Source: DASSKK01 sp035690495
GTDB taxonomy: Bacteria; Actinomycetota; Actinomycetes; Propionibacteriales; Nocardioidaceae
Direction: 5' to 3'
Assembly (NCBI GenBank): GCA_035690495.1
Contig: DASSKK010000089.1
Span: 1 to 64,000 of the forward strand
Length of the DNA stretch: 64,000 nt
In this document: positions 27,521-34,552 of the stretch, one piece after another
Position numbering within the stretch: position 1 is the first letter of the stretch
Layout of the letters: each line of letters opens with the position of its first letter
Made by a program: the position numbers and the translations under genes
Notes under the pieces: model-generated
Databases searched by the model: none
What the model was told of the DNA's origin: nothing
Seen by the model: the letters and a program-made list of their open reading frames with translations, nothing else

Positions 27521-28287
27521 TCGAGCTGCGGACCCCGGAGGAGATCGAACAGATGCGTCCGGCGGGGCGGTTCGTCGCCGACGTCCTCGGCGCGCTCACC
27601 GCGGCGGCCGACGTCGGCACCAACCTGCTCGAGCTCGACGCGCTTGCGGACCGGATGATCCACGACCGGGGCGCCGTCTCGAGCTATCGCGAGTACCATC
27701 CCTCGTTCGGGGCGTCGCCGTTCGGCAAGGTGCTGTGCACGTCGGTCAACGACGCGGTGCTGCACGGCCTCCCGCACGACTACCGGCTGCGCGACGGGGA
27801 CCTGCTCAGCCTCGACTTCGCGGCCGCCGTGGACGGCTGGGTAGCGGACTCGGCGGTCAGCGTGGTGGTGGGTACGCCGCGCGAGGAGGACCTGCGCCTG
27901 ATCGACACGGCCACGCGGGCCCTCGCTGCGGGCATCGACGCGGCGCGCGGCGGCGGCCGGATCGGGGACATCTCGCACGCGATCGGCACGGTCGCTCACG
28001 GGGACGGGCTGCAGGTCAACACCCAGTTCGGCGGGCACGGGGTCGGCCGGACGATGCACCAGGACCCGCACGTCCCCAACGACGGCCGCCCGGGGCGCGG
28101 GTTCCGGCTCAAGCCCGGACTGGTGGTCGCCATCGAGCCGTGGTTCCTGGCCAGCACCGGGGAGATCTACACCGACGCGGACGGCTGGACGTTGCGCAGC
28201 GCGGACGGCTCGCGCGGCGCGCACATGGAGCACACGATCGCGATCACCGGCGACGGCGTCGTGGTGCTCACTGAGCCGACCGTTTGA
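27517..28287 (+). CDS. map: Methionine aminopeptidase, type I
   Basis: MetAP, 256 aa, removes the initiator methionine from nascent proteins using two metal ions. It is the short form without an N-terminal SH3-binding extension. Metal ligands are visible as LSLDFAAAVDGWVADSAVS (two Asp), GHGVGRTMHQDP (His), IEPWF (Glu) and MEHTIAIT (Glu). ATG 27517 follows GGCGGAGG by four bases and gives the standard MIELRTPEEIEQMR; an in-frame ATG at 27499 would add six residues and bury that ribosome site. It is divergent from uvrA and starts immediately after the leader peptide. Confidence 0.95.
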   Translation: MIELRTPEEIEQMRPAGRFVADVLGALTAAADVGTNLLELDALADRMIHDRGAVSSYREYHPSFGASPFGKVLCTSVNDAVLHGLPHDYRLRDGDLLSLDFAAAVDGWVADSAVSVVVGTPREEDLRLIDTATRALAAGIDAARGGGRIGDISHAIGTVAHGDGLQVNTQFGGHGVGRTMHQDPHVPNDGRPGRGFRLKPGLVVAIEPWFLASTGEIYTDADGWTLRSADGSRGAHMEHTIAITGDGVVVLTEPTV

Positions 28288-28303
28288 TACCACATATGAT
28301 ACC
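28285..28303 (+). promoter_or_regulatory. Promoter and probable operator of the RHH/Doc pair
   Basis: TGATACC occurs twice (28285-28291 and 28297-28303) at a 12-base period, around a -10 hexamer TATGAT (28295-28300). Spaced direct repeats on one face of the helix suit binding by a ribbon-helix-helix antitoxin to repress its own promoter. The first copy includes the map stop codon. Confidence 0.6.
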
Positions 28304-28311
28304 GTTGCTGC

Positions 28312-28515
28312 ATGGCGATGACACTGCGGCTCACTGAGGATGAGACCAAGGCCCTGCGCATGCGCGCCGAACGAGAAGGCCGCTCCATGCAGGACGTGGC
28401 TCGCGAGGCCGTCCGCGAGTACGTCGGCGGGCACAGCAAGCGAGACCTGCTCGAGCGGGTGCTCGACGCCGAGCTGCCCCGGTACGCCGAGGCTCTGGAG
28501 CGCCTCGGGCGGTGA
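28312..28515 (+). CDS. Ribbon-helix-helix antitoxin of a Doc-type toxin-antitoxin pair
   Basis: A 67-aa protein with an N-terminal beta strand and helices typical of CopG/Arc-like RHH proteins: TLRLTEDETKALRMRAEREGRSMQDVAREAVREYV. The C-terminal 25 residues would wrap and inhibit the toxin. It overlaps the toxin start by four bases (GTGA) and has AT-richer promoter DNA than its surroundings. A second ATG two codons in (28318) is possible. It should both neutralise the Doc-like toxin and repress the operon. Pairing of an RHH antitoxin rather than Phd with Doc is less common but known in actinobacteria. Confidence 0.85.
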   Translation: MAMTLRLTEDETKALRMRAEREGRSMQDVAREAVREYVGGHSKRDLLERVLDAELPRYAEALERLGR

Positions 28516-28889
28516 TCTACCTCGATCTGGCCGACCTGCTCCACATCGCGACTCGCACCCTGGGTCATGAGCCGGAAGTGCGAGAGCTCGGACTGCTCGA
28601 GTCTGCGGCGGCACGACCGCAGGCAAGTGCGTTTGGTGCGGACGCCTATCCCGATCTTGAGTCGAAGGCGGGCGCACTGATGCACTCGATTGCCCGCAAC
28701 CACGCGTTGGTGGACGGGAACAAGCGCCTGTCGTTGGCCGCGACAATCGCCTTCCTCGGCGTCAACGGCAGGCGGCTGACCTGGACCAACGACGACGCCT
28801 ACGAGTTCATCACCCGAGTCGCCTCGGGAGAGGTCGACGAGGTAACCGACATCGCGAGCGAACTGCGACGGTCCACAACCGAGTGGTGA
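28512..28889 (+). CDS. doc: Doc/Fic-domain toxin (death-on-curing family)
   Basis: A 125-aa Fic-fold protein of the Doc class, which phosphorylates EF-Tu in the P1 prototype and stops translation. The active motif reads HALVDGNKRLSLAATIAFL, close to the family consensus HxFxDGNKR, although the third position is Leu rather than Phe. The N-terminal YLDLADLLHIATRTLG and LGLLESAAARPQASAFG are typical. GTG 28512 overlaps the antitoxin stop. Its stop lies inside a hairpin shared with the convergent GNAT gene. No mobile element flanks it, so it may serve as a stress module or be a selfish remnant. Confidence 0.88.
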   Translation: MIYLDLADLLHIATRTLGHEPEVRELGLLESAAARPQASAFGADAYPDLESKAGALMHSIARNHALVDGNKRLSLAATIAFLGVNGRRLTWTNDDAYEFITRVASGEVDEVTDIASELRRSTTEW

Positions 28890-28907
28890 GGAAGCTTCGC
28901 ACCACTC
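28881..28907. terminator. Bidirectional hairpin between doc and the GNAT gene
   Basis: GAGTGGTG (28881-28888) pairs with CACCACTC (28900-28907) around an 11-base loop that holds GAAGCTTC. The stem includes stop-codon bases of both convergent genes. Confidence 0.75.
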
Positions 28908-29907
28908 ACACGGAGCGCTGGAACTGGATCCCCCGGCCGAGCACCTGGTAGCCGAGCTCCTCGTTGACCCCGATCATGTGGTCGTTGGACTCCGCGTTCC
29001 AGGTGTCGACGGTGGCCAGCTGCGGCTCGACGTCGGCAAGCCACTCCAGCATCCCTGCCTTGAGCAGCATTCCAAGCCGGTGACCGCGGTGGGCACGGAC
29101 CACGCTGGTGTCGTGCTGGTGGCCGAGGTGCGGCCGCTCCCCCTCGACCGCCACCACCGTGTGCCCGGCCAGCCCCCCGGTCTCCCGGTGCCGGGCGAGC
29201 AGCCGGTAGAGGCGGTACTCCCGGGCGAGCTGCGCGTCCTCGTAGCGCCGGATCCGTTCGGGTGGGAAGACCTCGTCCTCGATGTCGAGATCGTCGGTCG
29301 GGGCGTCGTTGATCGCAGCGGTCATCGTCGCGACCGCCTCGAGCAGCTCCTCGGGCGTCCGGCCGGCGATCCGGACCAGCTCGTACGCCGAAGCGGCTGC
29401 GGCCGCCTCGTCGCACCTCTTCCGCACCAGCGCCCGGTCCAGGTCGGCCAGCGTCTGCCGCCGCTGGATCGCCTGGGACTTGCGCTCCAGCCCGTGAGCC
29501 GCCGCGAACGCGGCAGTCGTCGGCGAGTCCCAACCGTCGGTCCCGAGCACGGTCTTGCCTTCCGCCTTCGCCCGCGCGATGAGATGCTCCAGCATCGCGG
29601 AGCCCAGTCCCCGCCGGCGGTGGTCGGGGTGGACGGCGAGCCAGACCCAGGCCAGGTGGGTGTTGTCCCACTCGGTGGTGGAGTACTCGCCTTGCGCGAC
29701 GACGGCGTCGTCCAGCCGCCCGACGAACGCGTGGGGCGGCTCCCCGTCCCAGCCGTGCCGCAGCATGCCGGTGTAGCCCGCGACGGTCTGCGGGTGGTCC
29801 CAGGGCGAGTCCACGGCGTTGACGGCATTCGTCACCGCGACGAAGCCCTCGACGAGCGCCCGGTCGTCCGGGGTGATCTCCACGATGTCCATGCGGAAAG
29901 CGTCCAT
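28906..29907 (-). CDS. Tandem-GNAT N-acetyltransferase
   Basis: A 333-aa protein with two GNAT folds. The first has a good acetyl-CoA loop, VHPDHRRRGLGSAMLEHLIARA (Q/RxxGxG/A, about residues 110-130); the second has VVRAHRGHRLGMLLKAGML near residue 265. The arrangement resembles MshD-like and other actinobacterial double acetyltransferases, but it is not MshD by its signature stretches, and the substrate is unknown. Starts at 29907 or, with five fewer residues, at 29892. Three 13-bp direct repeats occupy the divergent promoter region. Confidence 0.87.
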   Translation of the reverse strand: MDAFRMDIVEITPDDRALVEGFVAVTNAVNAVDSPWDHPQTVAGYTGMLRHGWDGEPPHAFVGRLDDAVVAQGEYSTTEWDNTHLAWVWLAVHPDHRRRGLGSAMLEHLIARAKAEGKTVLGTDGWDSPTTAAFAAAHGLERKSQAIQRRQTLADLDRALVRKRCDEAAAAASAYELVRIAGRTPEELLEAVATMTAAINDAPTDDLDIEDEVFPPERIRRYEDAQLAREYRLYRLLARHRETGGLAGHTVVAVEGERPHLGHQHDTSVVRAHRGHRLGMLLKAGMLEWLADVEPQLATVDTWNAESNDHMIGVNEELGYQVLGRGIQFQRSV

Positions 29908-29920
29908 GCTCGCGGGCGTC

Positions 29921-29961
29921 CGCGCGACCGATTTTCCGCGACCGTTCTCCGCGACCGTTGC
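29921..29961. repeat. Three near-identical 13-14-bp direct repeats in a divergent promoter region
   Basis: CGCGCGACCGATTTT, CCGCGACCGTTCT and CCGCGACCGTTGC follow each other without gaps. They lie between the GNAT gene and the maleylpyruvate-isomerase-family gene, 14 bases from the former. Iterated sites like this often bind a regulator; slippage is the alternative. Confidence 0.65.
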
Positions 29962-30006
29962 GGCCACGGTTGGTGCGCACCGCGCCCCCGCGGTTGGATG
30001 GGCGGT

Positions 30007-30720
30007 ATGGACACCTCCGACTTCCCCCAGCTCGACGCCACGTTGCTGGCCACCGACGGCTACCTGAAGGCGCTGTCCGCGCTCGACGACGACGACATGC
30101 GGGCCCCTTCGCTGCTGCCGGGCTGGTCCCGCGGCCACGTGGTGTGCCATCTGGCGCGCAACGCCGACGGCATGGCGCACGCGTTGCGGGGCGCCGCCGC
30201 CGGCCACGACGCATGGATGTACTCCTCGCAGGAGAGCCGCAACACCGACATCGACGCGGGCGCCGGTCGCTCCGCGGACGCGCTGCGCGAGGACGCCACC
30301 GTCTCCTCCGAGGCGCTGCGCACCGCTGCCGGCGAGCTGCCCGCCGAGCTGCTGTCCGCCACGGTCACCAGGGTGCCCGGGGACGCCTCTGGCTTCTCCG
30401 TCAGCAAGCTGATGGGCATGCGACGCACCGAGGTCGAGATCCACCACGCCGACCTGGGCATCGGTTACTCGCCCGCTGACTGGCCGACCGACTTCGCCGT
30501 ACACATGATCAAGCGACGTCAGGCCGAGCTCGGGACCGATGGACCGTCGATGGTGCTGTCCTCCACCGACGTCGACGGGCTCTGGAAGTTCGGGCCCGGT
30601 CCCGGCCCCGAGGTCACCGGCACCGCCGGACAGCTGGCCTGGTGGCTGGTCGGCCGCGGCGCGGGGCAAGGCCTCGAGTCCTCGACCGGGGAGCTGCCCC
30701 GCGTGCCGAGCTGGAGGTGA
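30007..30720 (+). CDS. Maleylpyruvate isomerase family mycothiol-dependent protein
   Basis: A 237-aa DinB-fold protein of the MDMPI family. ALDDDDMRAPSLLPGWSRGHVVCHLARNADGMAHALRG carries the first metal His (shown here in two parts: GWSRGHVVCHLA), and MRRTEVEIHHADLGIGYSPADWP supplies the HHxD ligands. Characterised relatives use mycothiol as cofactor; the physiological substrate here is unknown. ATG 30007 is seven bases after TTGGAT (29994-29999), suggesting leaderless transcription. The following MBL hydrolase starts five bases downstream, so the two form an operon; a thiol-conjugate processing role is a reasonable guess. Confidence 0.87.
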   Translation: MDTSDFPQLDATLLATDGYLKALSALDDDDMRAPSLLPGWSRGHVVCHLARNADGMAHALRGAAAGHDAWMYSSQESRNTDIDAGAGRSADALREDATVSSEALRTAAGELPAELLSATVTRVPGDASGFSVSKLMGMRRTEVEIHHADLGIGYSPADWPTDFAVHMIKRRQAELGTDGPSMVLSSTDVDGLWKFGPGPGPEVTGTAGQLAWWLVGRGAGQGLESSTGELPRVPSWR

Positions 30721-30725
30721 GCGGT

Positions 30726-31391
30726 GTGACCGATAAGGGCTACCAGGGCCGGGTACGTCCCGGCGGCTCCCCCGACGTGCGCGAGCTCACCGACCTGACG
30801 ATCACGAAGTTCTCCGTGAGCGAGATGGCCAACAACGTCTACCTGCTGCGCTGCCAGCGCACCGACCGGCAGCTGCTGATCGACGCGGCCGACGACGCCC
30901 CCCGGATCCTGGAGGAGATCGGCTCCGACGGGATCGACACCGTCGTCACCACGCACGCTCACTGGGACCACCACCGGGCGCTTCCCGAGGTGGTCGAGGC
31001 CACGGGTGCCACCACGGTGGCCGGCGCCGCCGACGCGGCGGACCTTCCCGTCCCGGTGGACCTGCCCGTCCGCGACGGCGACGCGGTGCAGGTCGGCGAC
31101 TGCCGGCTCGAGGTGATCCACCTGGTCGGGCACACGCCCGGCTCGATCGCGCTGCTGTACGACGATCCATCCGGCACCCCGCACCTGTGGACCGGCGACT
31201 CGCTGTTCCCGGGCGGGATAGGCAACACGTTCGGCGACAAGGACGCGTTCGCCTCCCTGCTCGACGACGTCAGCACCAAGCTCTTCGACCGGCTGCCGGA
31301 CGAGACCTGGTTCTACCCCGGCCATGGCGACGACTCGACGCTCGGTGACCAGCGGCCGCACCTGGCCGAGTGGCGCGACCGCGGCTGGTGA
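30726..31391 (+). CDS. MBL-fold metallo-hydrolase
   Basis: A 221-aa metallo-beta-lactamase fold enzyme of the glyoxalase II type. The metal motif is TTHAHWDHHRAL (HxHxDH), with further ligands in VGHTPGS, WTGDSLFPG and YPGHGDDS. GTG 30726 follows GGAGGTGA by four bases and gives a product in frame with the full domain. The short spacing after the MDMPI-family gene is a recurring actinobacterial pair, which suggests that the hydrolase acts on a product of that enzyme, perhaps a mycothiol thioester. The substrate is not known. Confidence 0.9.
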   Translation: MTDKGYQGRVRPGGSPDVRELTDLTITKFSVSEMANNVYLLRCQRTDRQLLIDAADDAPRILEEIGSDGIDTVVTTHAHWDHHRALPEVVEATGATTVAGAADAADLPVPVDLPVRDGDAVQVGDCRLEVIHLVGHTPGSIALLYDDPSGTPHLWTGDSLFPGGIGNTFGDKDAFASLLDDVSTKLFDRLPDETWFYPGHGDDSTLGDQRPHLAEWRDRGW

Positions 31392-31408
31392 CCAGTCGGC
31401 GTAGCCGA

Positions 31409-31468
31409 CGCGGTCATGCCCACAGGCACCGGTCTGCGCCGAGATCGGTGCCCACGGGCATGACCGCG
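31409..31468. terminator. Long palindromic terminator, repeat family member 1
   Basis: Arms of 23 bases (31409-31431 and 31446-31468) pair with two mismatches; the outer part reads CGCGGTCATGCCC. It separates the convergent MBL and PLD genes. A related palindrome with the same outer sequence (CGCGGT.ATGCC..CAGGCAC) is at 54499-54558. Confidence 0.85.
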
Positions 31469-31469
31469 T

Positions 31470-31488
31470 GGTCTCGACGGGCTCGACC
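31470..31488 (+). repeat. Dispersed 19-bp repeat, copy 2
   Basis: GGTCTCGACGGGCTCGACC, abutting the palindromic terminator and 13 bases short of the PLD stop. It differs from the copies at 285 and 39518 at a few positions. Confidence 0.5.
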
Positions 31489-31500
31489 GGCGAGAGGGCC

Positions 31501-32877
31501 TCAGCCGCGGCTCCACTGCAGCCACCAGTCCCAGCGGTACTGGCGGAACGCCTCCGGGTCCTCGATCCGGAAGATCGTCTCGTCGCGGCGCAAGGAGCCG
31601 TTCGACCAGTTGTGCGAGCCGGTCCACACGATCTTGGTGGCGGCATCGTCGCCGAAGGCACCGGAGAGGATCATCAGCTTCTCGTGCGTGCGCACGCCCT
31701 TGTGGGTGCCCTTGCTGACCTTGACGCCGTGACCCTCCAGGTAGCTGAGCACCCAGCTGCCCATCCCCACGCCGTAGATGACGCGGATGTTGCAGCCCTT
31801 GGCCTCGAGGTCGCCGACCTTCTCGGCCAGGTAGCGCCCCCGCGACCCGTTCCAGGCGTGCATCGCGATCCTGACCAGGGTGTGCCCGGTGCCGTCGCCG
31901 TACTCCTGGAGCTCCTCCGGAGTGGCTGTCGGATACGTCGTGGTCGGCGTCGGATCGGCAGTGGGAGTCGCGGTCGGCGTCGCGGTCGGGTCCGTGGGCT
32001 CCGTCGGGTCGGTGGGCTCGGGGTCGCCGTACGGGTTGGTCATGTCGCAGCGGATCTGCTCGAGGCTCTGGTACACCGGGTCGTTGACCATGTCCACCCG
32101 CGGGTAGGGGTAGAACTGCGTCTCGTACGGCGAGGAGACGTGCTGCTGGTACGGGAACTCCTGCGGACTCTGCGTCTTCATCTGGGTGAACACGTTGCGG
32201 AAGCTCACGTAGAGGTCGTAGTCGTCGACCACCGTGTAGACGTCGCTCCACTGCGCGATCGCGTTGTGCCGGGTGATGTTGTTCGACCCGGCCATCGTCA
32301 CCCAGTGCGCGTCGCCGGCCTTGGAGTACAAGAAGAACTTGTCGTGCATGTTGCCGCCAGACTCGCCCCGGCAGGACCCGTGGCAGAACACCACGAACGA
32401 GTGGTGGTTGGGGTTGGTGCCGAGCTCGTCGGCCAGCATCCGCTGTGCCTTGTAGATGTGGTGGTCGTCGAAGATGAGCTTCACGGCCACCCCACGGCGG
32501 TGCGCGGCGATCAGGTGCCGGGCCATGTCCACCTCGGAGAAGGAGAACACCGCCATCCGGATCACCGCGCCCTTGGGCGCCGCGTCGATCACGCGGTCCA
32601 TGTAGCGGAAGATCCGGTACTGCTGGTCGTGGGTGCCCAGAGGCAGGTTCCAGACCGCGCGGGTGGTCGGCGTGTAGTTCGTGGGCAGGCGCCGGGCCAT
32701 CTGCGCCACCTGCTGGGAACCCAGATGCATGGGCTGCCGTGCTGTGCTCTCTCTGTGCTGCCAACGCGGCCCGGCGGGGCCGGTGGCCAGCAGTACGGCG
32801 AGCGCGAATGCGGCCACCACTGCGACGACGACGCTGTCCCGACGATTCCGCGCCCTCGCGCTCACTCGTGAAGCCAC
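31501..32877 (-). CDS. Secreted or membrane-anchored phospholipase D-like protein
   Basis: A 458-aa PLD-superfamily protein. One hydrophobic segment near the N-terminus (VVVAVVAAFALAVLLATG) acts as signal peptide or anchor. Two HKD motifs are present: MHDKFFLYSKAGD with SNNITRHNA, and HEKLMILSGAFGDD with GSHNWSNGS, so both halves of a PLD active site are intact. Between them lies a Thr/Pro-rich linker with repeats such as PTDPTATPTATPT, about 40 residues, unusual for this family. The start at 32877 follows GGAACGGAG; GTG 32931 would translate an operator-like region. It likely hydrolyses an extracellular phosphodiester, with substrate unknown. Confidence 0.87.
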   Translation of the reverse strand: MASRVSARARNRRDSVVVAVVAAFALAVLLATGPAGPRWQHRESTARQPMHLGSQQVAQMARRLPTNYTPTTRAVWNLPLGTHDQQYRIFRYMDRVIDAAPKGAVIRMAVFSFSEVDMARHLIAAHRRGVAVKLIFDDHHIYKAQRMLADELGTNPNHHSFVVFCHGSCRGESGGNMHDKFFLYSKAGDAHWVTMAGSNNITRHNAIAQWSDVYTVVDDYDLYVSFRNVFTQMKTQSPQEFPYQQHVSSPYETQFYPYPRVDMVNDPVYQSLEQIRCDMTNPYGDPEPTDPTEPTDPTATPTATPTADPTPTTTYPTATPEELQEYGDGTGHTLVRIAMHAWNGSRGRYLAEKVGDLEAKGCNIRVIYGVGMGSWVLSYLEGHGVKVSKGTHKGVRTHEKLMILSGAFGDDAATKIVWTGSHNWSNGSLRRDETIFRIEDPEAFRQYRWDWWLQWSRG

Positions 32878-32896
32878 GACCCGGTACTCCGTTCCT

Positions 32897-32932
32897 TTGA
32901 CCACAGGGGTAACAAGTTTCACACCAGTCACA
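32897..32932 (-). promoter_or_regulatory. Four 9-bp direct repeats upstream of the PLD-like gene
   Basis: On the plus strand the units are TTGACCACA, GGGGTAACA, AGTTTCACA and CCAGTCACA, each ending in ACA. On the minus strand they read TGTGACTGG, TGTGAAACT, TGTTACCCC and TGTGGTCAA. Arrays of TGTKAC-like half-sites suit a response regulator; an MtrA-type factor is a guess. Confidence 0.5.
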
Positions 32933-32956
32933 GGGGTCGCGGCAAGCGTTTTGCGG

Positions 32957-32974
32957 AACTACAGCACTGTAGTT
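32957..32974. promoter_or_regulatory. Perfect 18-bp palindrome, operator candidate
   Basis: AACTACAGCACTGTAGTT has 8-bp arms around CA. It lies in the 258-base divergent gap between the PLD-like gene and the RibD-like reductase, 25 bases beyond the 9-bp repeat array, and so could regulate either gene. Confidence 0.5.
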
Positions 32975-33135
32975 CGTCCGGGAGACGGTCGCCGGGGCCC
33001 CCGTCACGGCGCGTCTGCCGAGAGCTGGCCTGCAGTGACCGTAACCCCGGCGGCCCGCCGCCGCGACCCGAATCGCCGGGAAACCCTCGCCCGCCCGCAG
33101 TCGGGTCGGTCCTGGGGATCTCATAGGCTGCCCGG

Positions 33136-33903
33136 GTGGCCGACGACTCCCGCACCGACCCACCGACCCGCCTGCGCCGGTTGCTGCCCGGGCCCGCCGA
33201 GGACGTGGACGTCGCCGAGGCGTACGCCGTGCCGGAGCCGACTGCGCCTCACGTGCGGGCCAACATGGTCAGCAGCGCCGACGGGTCGGCCACAGTGCAC
33301 GGCAGGGTCGGCGAGCTGACCGGCAGCGCCGACCAGACCGTGCTCCACACCCTGCGGGCCCAGTGCGACGTGCTCCTGGTCGGGGCGGGAACGGTGCGCG
33401 CGGAGGGCTACGGCCCGATCCGGCTCACCGACGAGGAGCAGGCCCGTCGGGAGCAGGAGGGACGCGCCGGGACCCCCCGGCTCGCCGTACTCAGCCGTTC
33501 TCTCGAGCTCGACCCGGACGCACCGGTGTTCACCCGGGCCACGGCCCGCCCGATCCTGCTCACGCCCACCGGTGCGGATCCCCGGCGCCGTGCGCTGTTC
33601 GAGCCGGTAGCCGACGTGGTGGAGGCGGAGTCGCCGGCGGAGGCGATCGCCGGCCTGCACGAGCGCGGCCTGCGGCACGTCCTGTCCGAGGGCGGCCCGC
33701 ACACACTGGCACAGCTGCTGGCCGCCGACCTCGTGGACGAGCTGTGCCTCGCGGTCTCGCCGACCGCGGTCAGCGGCGAGGGTCTGCGGATCACCGCAGG
33801 TCCCCCCCTGGCCGCCCCCGCCCCGCTTCGGCTGACGCAGGTGCTCGAGCACGAGGGATACCTCTTCCTGCGCTACCTCACCGGCGCCGGCGAGCGCCGG
33901 TGA
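33136..33903 (+). CDS. Pyrimidine reductase family protein (RibD C-terminal fold)
   Basis: A 255-aa NADPH-dependent reductase of the RibD_C/dihydrofolate reductase-like fold. Marks are VRANMVSSADGSATVHGR at the N-terminus, RAQCDVLLVGAGTVRAEGYGP and VLSEGGPHTLAQLLAADLVDELCL. The same fold reduces the riboflavin intermediate, but stand-alone actinobacterial members away from rib genes are of uncertain function; no rib gene is nearby. GTG 33136 is six bases after TAGGCT (33124-33129), a leaderless layout. The stop overlaps the methyltransferase start (GTGA). Confidence 0.88.
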   Translation: MADDSRTDPPTRLRRLLPGPAEDVDVAEAYAVPEPTAPHVRANMVSSADGSATVHGRVGELTGSADQTVLHTLRAQCDVLLVGAGTVRAEGYGPIRLTDEEQARREQEGRAGTPRLAVLSRSLELDPDAPVFTRATARPILLTPTGADPRRRALFEPVADVVEAESPAEAIAGLHERGLRHVLSEGGPHTLAQLLAADLVDELCLAVSPTAVSGEGLRITAGPPLAAPAPLRLTQVLEHEGYLFLRYLTGAGERR

Positions 33904-34547
33904 CCATGCCCGCAGAGCTGCGCGCCAAGGCGCGGGCGGCCAAGGGCTTCATGCCCGACGAGGAGGGTGAGCTGCTGTTCCGGGTGGCGCTGGGGATGCT
34001 TCCGCACGGACCCGGGCTGGAGATCGGCAGCTACTGCGGCAAGTCCGCGATCTACCTCGGTGCTGCGGCCAGGGAGGTGGACGGGACGGTCTTCACCGTC
34101 GACCATCACCGTGGGTCGGAGGAGAACCAGGTCGGCTGGGCGTATCACGACCCGGGCCTTGCCGACCCCGAGTTCGGCCGCCTCGACACCCTGGCCGCCT
34201 TCCGGCACACCATCAAGGATGCACGGCTCGATGAGCACGTGGTCGCCGTGGTCGGCCGCTCCACAACCGTTGCCCGGCACTGGCGGACGCCGCTCTCGCT
34301 GGTGTTCGTGGACGGCGGGCACACCGACGAGCACGCGGGCAACGACTACCGCGGCTGGGGCAGGTGGGTGCAGCACGGCGGTGTGCTGCTGATCCACGAC
34401 GTGTTCCCCGACCCGGCCGACGGCGGCCAGGCGCCGTACCGGATCTACCAGCGGGCACTGGACTGCGGCTTCGAGGAGTCCGGCGCGCTGGGCTCCATGC
34501 GAGTGCTGACCCGGGTGCAGGGTGGTGCCGGGGACCCCGTCAGCTGA
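33900..34547 (+). CDS. Class I SAM-dependent methyltransferase
   Basis: About 215 aa, with a Methyltransf_24-like Rossmann core: GPGLEIGSYCGKSAIYLGAAA is motif I, VFTVDHHRGSEEN follows, and LVFVDGGHTDEHAGNDYRGW with GGVLLIHDVFPD completes the fold. This branch includes O-methyltransferases and glycan or rhamnosyl methyltransferases. The substrate is unknown. GTG 33900 overlaps the upstream stop (GTGA); ATG 33906 is an alternative. Its stop codon lies in an 18-bp palindrome that also contains the stop of the convergent FAD oxidase, and the two reading frames overlap by eight bases. Confidence 0.87.
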   Translation: MTMPAELRAKARAAKGFMPDEEGELLFRVALGMLPHGPGLEIGSYCGKSAIYLGAAAREVDGTVFTVDHHRGSEENQVGWAYHDPGLADPEFGRLDTLAAFRHTIKDARLDEHVVAVVGRSTTVARHWRTPLSLVFVDGGHTDEHAGNDYRGWGRWVQHGGVLLIHDVFPDPADGGQAPYRIYQRALDCGFEESGALGSMRVLTRVQGGAGDPVS

Positions 34548-34552
34548 CGGGG
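34535..34552. terminator. Perfect 18-bp palindrome over two convergent stop codons
   Basis: CCCCGTCAGCTGACGGGG contains TGA stops of the methyltransferase (plus) and FAD oxidase (minus). Perfectly symmetrical, with no loop bases beyond the helix turn. Confidence 0.65.

Noticed and set aside
32878..32931. Longer start for the PLD-like protein (GTG 32931)
   Set aside because: It would translate the 9-bp repeat array and hide the ribosome site GGAACGGAG; the signal peptide fits the later start.
33136..33903. Riboflavin biosynthesis ribD/ribG
   Set aside because: Only the reductase half is present and no rib gene lies nearby, so the family name is all that can be supported.
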